Assembly: GCA_047921455.1 (NCBI GenBank)
Contig: JBLRWC010000071.1
Span: 1-6,584 of the forward strand
Direction: 5' to 3'
Length of the DNA stretch: 6,584 nt
From: XN24 sp047921455
GTDB taxonomy: Bacteria > Pseudomonadota > Gammaproteobacteria > Steroidobacterales > XN24
Every line of letters starts with the position of its first letter. Position 1 is the first letter of the stretch. The notes beneath the pieces are model-generated. The model worked only from the letters and a program-made list of their open reading frames with translations. It did no database searches and had not been told where the DNA came from. The position numbers were made by a program, and so were the translations under genes. This document shows, in pieces, positions 5,246-6,584 of this stretch.

Positions 5246-6022
5246 ATGCCAGCACGTGAGAATAACTACGAACCTACGCTCCGGCACCAGCACCGACGGC
5301 GCTGGCGTGACCAGGGCTGGCGCCTGGCAGCGCTTTCGTTGGCCCCCATCATATTGGTCCAGGGCCTGAACGTCAGGCGCGTCACACCGAGGCTGCCGGA
5401 GGCGAACGGTCAGCGATGGGGAACCGCGGGACAAGGGCCTCGACTCAGGTTGTTGATCGCTGGCGATTCTGCAGCAGCTGGCGTTGGCGCAACCAGCCAG
5501 GACGAGGCACTGGCCGGCGCGGTGGTGCGCGATCTAGGCAAGTCGTTCAGCGTGCACTGGGTACTGGATGCCAGGAATGGCCGCAAGACAGTGGATGTTT
5601 TGGCTCGCATGGAATCCATGGAGGCGGGTCCCTTCGACGTCGCGTTACTGTCACTCGGGGTAAACGACGTTACTGGTGGCACGCGGTCAGCTGTATGGGT
5701 GGCACAACAACGCAGCCTGGTGAAATTGTTGAAGCGCAGGTTTGGCGTACAGCATGTGCTGCTGACCTGCTTGCCACCCATGCACGCGTTTCCAGCCCTG
5801 CCGCAACCGTTGCGCTGGATCCTGGGCGCACGCGCAAGGCAATTCACGGCCTTGCTGCGAGACTTGGCAGCCACAGATCCCGATTGCGAGGTCGTGACAC
5901 CCGACCTGCCACTGGATCCGGCCTACATGGCTGCTGACGGTTTTCATCCCGGCCCCCCGGCTTACGCCGAATGGGGACGGGAGGCCGCGGCCACTATACG
6001 ACGCCGATACGTAGCGCCCTGA
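5246..6022 (+). CDS. SGNH/GDSL-type hydrolase with N-terminal membrane segment
   Basis: This is an SGNH-fold esterase/lipase-like enzyme. Numbering from ATG 5246 (258 residues), the blocks are LIAGDSAAAGVG with nucleophile Ser75, Gly112 in ARNG, SLGVNDV with Asn141, and MAADGFHPGPPAYAEW with Asp231 and His234, so all key residues are present. A hydrophobic stretch (LAALSLAPIILVQGL, about 27-41) is a probable anchor or signal, placing the enzyme in the membrane or periplasm. The substrate is unknown. The start is uncertain: no ATG, GTG or TTG occurs in frame between 5246 and the hydrophobic segment, and an in-frame ATG at 5192 is the alternative. Either way residues coded by repeat copy 6 (NYEPTLRH) enter the N-terminus, so the native start was probably displaced. 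AAGG at 5231-5234 is a distant ribosome site. The TGA shares its last base with repeat copy 7. Confidence 0.8.
   Translation: MPARENNYEPTLRHQHRRRWRDQGWRLAALSLAPIILVQGLNVRRVTPRLPEANGQRWGTAGQGPRLRLLIAGDSAAAGVGATSQDEALAGAVVRDLGKSFSVHWVLDARNGRKTVDVLARMESMEAGPFDVALLSLGVNDVTGGTRSAVWVAQQRSLVKLLKRRFGVQHVLLTCLPPMHAFPALPQPLRWILGARARQFTALLRDLAATDPDCEVVTPDLPLDPAYMAADGFHPGPPAYAEWGREAAATIRRRYVAP
5262..5288 (-). repeat. 27-bp repeat, copy 6 (one change)
   Basis: This minus-strand copy has T to G at repeat base 16. It lies inside the open frame of the SGNH gene, where it is read in the plus direction as NYEPTLRH just before the hydrophobic N-terminal segment. It is the right end of the 188-bp unit. Confidence 0.93.
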
Positions 6023-6048
6023 TAACTACGAAACTACGCTCCGGCACC
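6022..6048 (-). repeat. 27-bp repeat, copy 7 (consensus)
   Basis: This exact consensus copy is on the minus strand. Its outermost base is the final A of the SGNH gene's TGA stop. It stands 11 bases from copy 8 in the same orientation, giving a tandem pair in the short convergent gap between the SGNH and AlaX genes. Confidence 0.95.
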
Positions 6049-6059
6049 CACCAGGGCCA

Positions 6060-6086
6060 ATACCTACGAACCTACGCTCCGGCACC
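6060..6086 (-). repeat. 27-bp repeat, copy 8 (two changes)
   Basis: This minus-strand copy has T to G at repeat bases 16 and 24, making its internal direct repeat more regular (CGTAGGTT then CGTAGGTA). It overlaps the 3' end of the AlaX gene, coding its last four residues G-A-G-A and its TAG stop (6072-6074). Confidence 0.92.
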
Positions 6087-6584
6087 GGCGGCAATCACGA
6101 CCCGCTTGTTGTGCCGGCCCTTGTTCTCGACTTTGATTACTTTCATTGGCCCGATTTCACCGGTGGTCCGGACATGCGTACCGCCGCAGGGCTGCAGATC
6201 TACACCAGGAATCTCCAGCAGACGAATCCGGTCGACCCCGCGCGGCGGTTTTACCGAGAGGGTGCGCACCAATTTGGGCCGGGCATCCAGCTCGGCTTCC
6301 GTAATCCACTGCGAACGCACCGGAAAATTGGCGCGAATGAGCGCATCCAGCGCCGCGGTCACCTGTTCTTTGTCGATTTCTTCCTGGGTGTCGAAATCCA
6401 GCCGGCTTTTCTGGGCCGTGATTTGTCCGCCGGTCACACTGAACCGCAGCACGGCGCCAAGCAGGTGCAGGCAAGTGTGCATTTGCATATGGGCATAGCG
6501 GCGCGGCCAATCAATCTCCACTTCGACCTGGACCCCCGGTGCAGGCGGTGGCGTGTCACTGGCCAGTACATGTAGCAATGCCCC
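6072..6584 (-). CDS. alaX: alanyl-tRNA editing protein AlaX (AlaRS second additional domain family), 5' end outside the window
   Basis: AlaX proteins hydrolyse mischarged Ser- or Gly-tRNA(Ala) in the cytoplasm, like the editing domain of alanyl-tRNA synthetase. The visible 170 residues contain both zinc-binding pairs of the family: HxxxH in RYAHMQMHTCLHLLGAV, and CxxxH in LEIPGVDLQPCGGTHVRTTG. The typical VTGGQI, KSRLDFD and IGPMKVIKVENKGRHNKRV segments are also present. The open frame continues to the right edge of the window with no stop. The N-terminal part normal for AlaX is missing, so the true start lies beyond 6584; the TTG at 6578 is probably not the start. The C-terminus after RVVIAA is supplied by the repeat (GAGA, then stop). 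All catalytic and metal residues precede this change, so activity is probably kept. Confidence 0.85.
   Translation of the reverse strand, partial: GALLHVLASDTPPPAPGVQVEVEIDWPRRYAHMQMHTCLHLLGAVLRFSVTGGQITAQKSRLDFDTQEEIDKEQVTAALDALIRANFPVRSQWITEAELDARPKLVRTLSVKPPRGVDRIRLLEIPGVDLQPCGGTHVRTTGEIGPMKVIKVENKGRHNKRVVIAAGAGA

Larger units (their letters stand above)
5101..5288. mobile_element. 188-bp unit bounded by inverted 27-bp repeats, possible non-autonomous RAYT-mobilised element
   Basis: Copy 5 (plus) and copy 6 (minus) form 27-bp terminal inverted repeats with one mismatch around 134 bases of non-coding sequence. The core holds an 8-bp inverted repeat and a candidate promoter pointing to the SGNH gene. 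The layout resembles a BIME or small MITE next to its transposase. No target duplication is visible at the ends. That it moves as a unit is inference. Confidence 0.4.

Noticed and set aside
2377..6086. CRISPR array
   Set aside because: Repeat copies are hundreds of bases apart, in both orientations, with genes rather than uniform spacers between them.

Overview
The base composition is fairly GC-rich, and the families present suggest a chromosomal segment from a proteobacterium, most likely a gammaproteobacterium. These families are a membrane fatty-acid/sterol hydroxylase, a PagL-like outer-membrane barrel, a RAYT transposase and an AlaX editing protein. The host assignment is inference from style and gene families only.

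Left part (1-2361): the minus strand holds a short, broken 5' remnant of a radical SAM gene (37-210). Divergent from it is a two-gene plus-strand unit: a di-iron membrane hydroxylase of the fatty-acid hydroxylase superfamily (262-906) and a small four-helix membrane protein (922-1329). Convergent to these is a membrane-anchored alpha/beta hydrolase (minus, 1384-2361). This part looks ordinary and contains no copy of the repeat described next.

Right part (2377-6584): eight copies of a 27-bp repeat (starting GGTGCCGGAGCG, ending TCGTAGTTAT) sit at almost every gene boundary. In order the region holds: a perfect 27-bp inverted pair; a decayed M20-type amidohydrolase (2559-3422) with an internal deletion and a lost 3' end; a PagL-like outer-membrane protein (3458-4108); a RAYT (REP-associated tyrosine transposase, 4217-5095); a 188-bp unit bounded by inverted repeat copies that may carry a promoter; an SGNH hydrolase (5246-6022) whose N-terminus reads through a repeat copy; and the 3' part of an alanyl-tRNA editing protein gene (minus, 6072 to the right edge).

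Most notable: in three separate genes (M20 fragment, PagL-like protein, AlaX) the reading frame runs into the repeat in the same phase. The repeat then supplies the last four residues (G-A-G-A or G-A-G-S) and the TAG stop. The RAYT in the middle is the obvious candidate for the enzyme that spread the repeat, although a single copy lacks the hairpin of a classic REP. The window therefore looks like a RAYT-associated repeat island that has repeatedly trimmed or capped gene ends.
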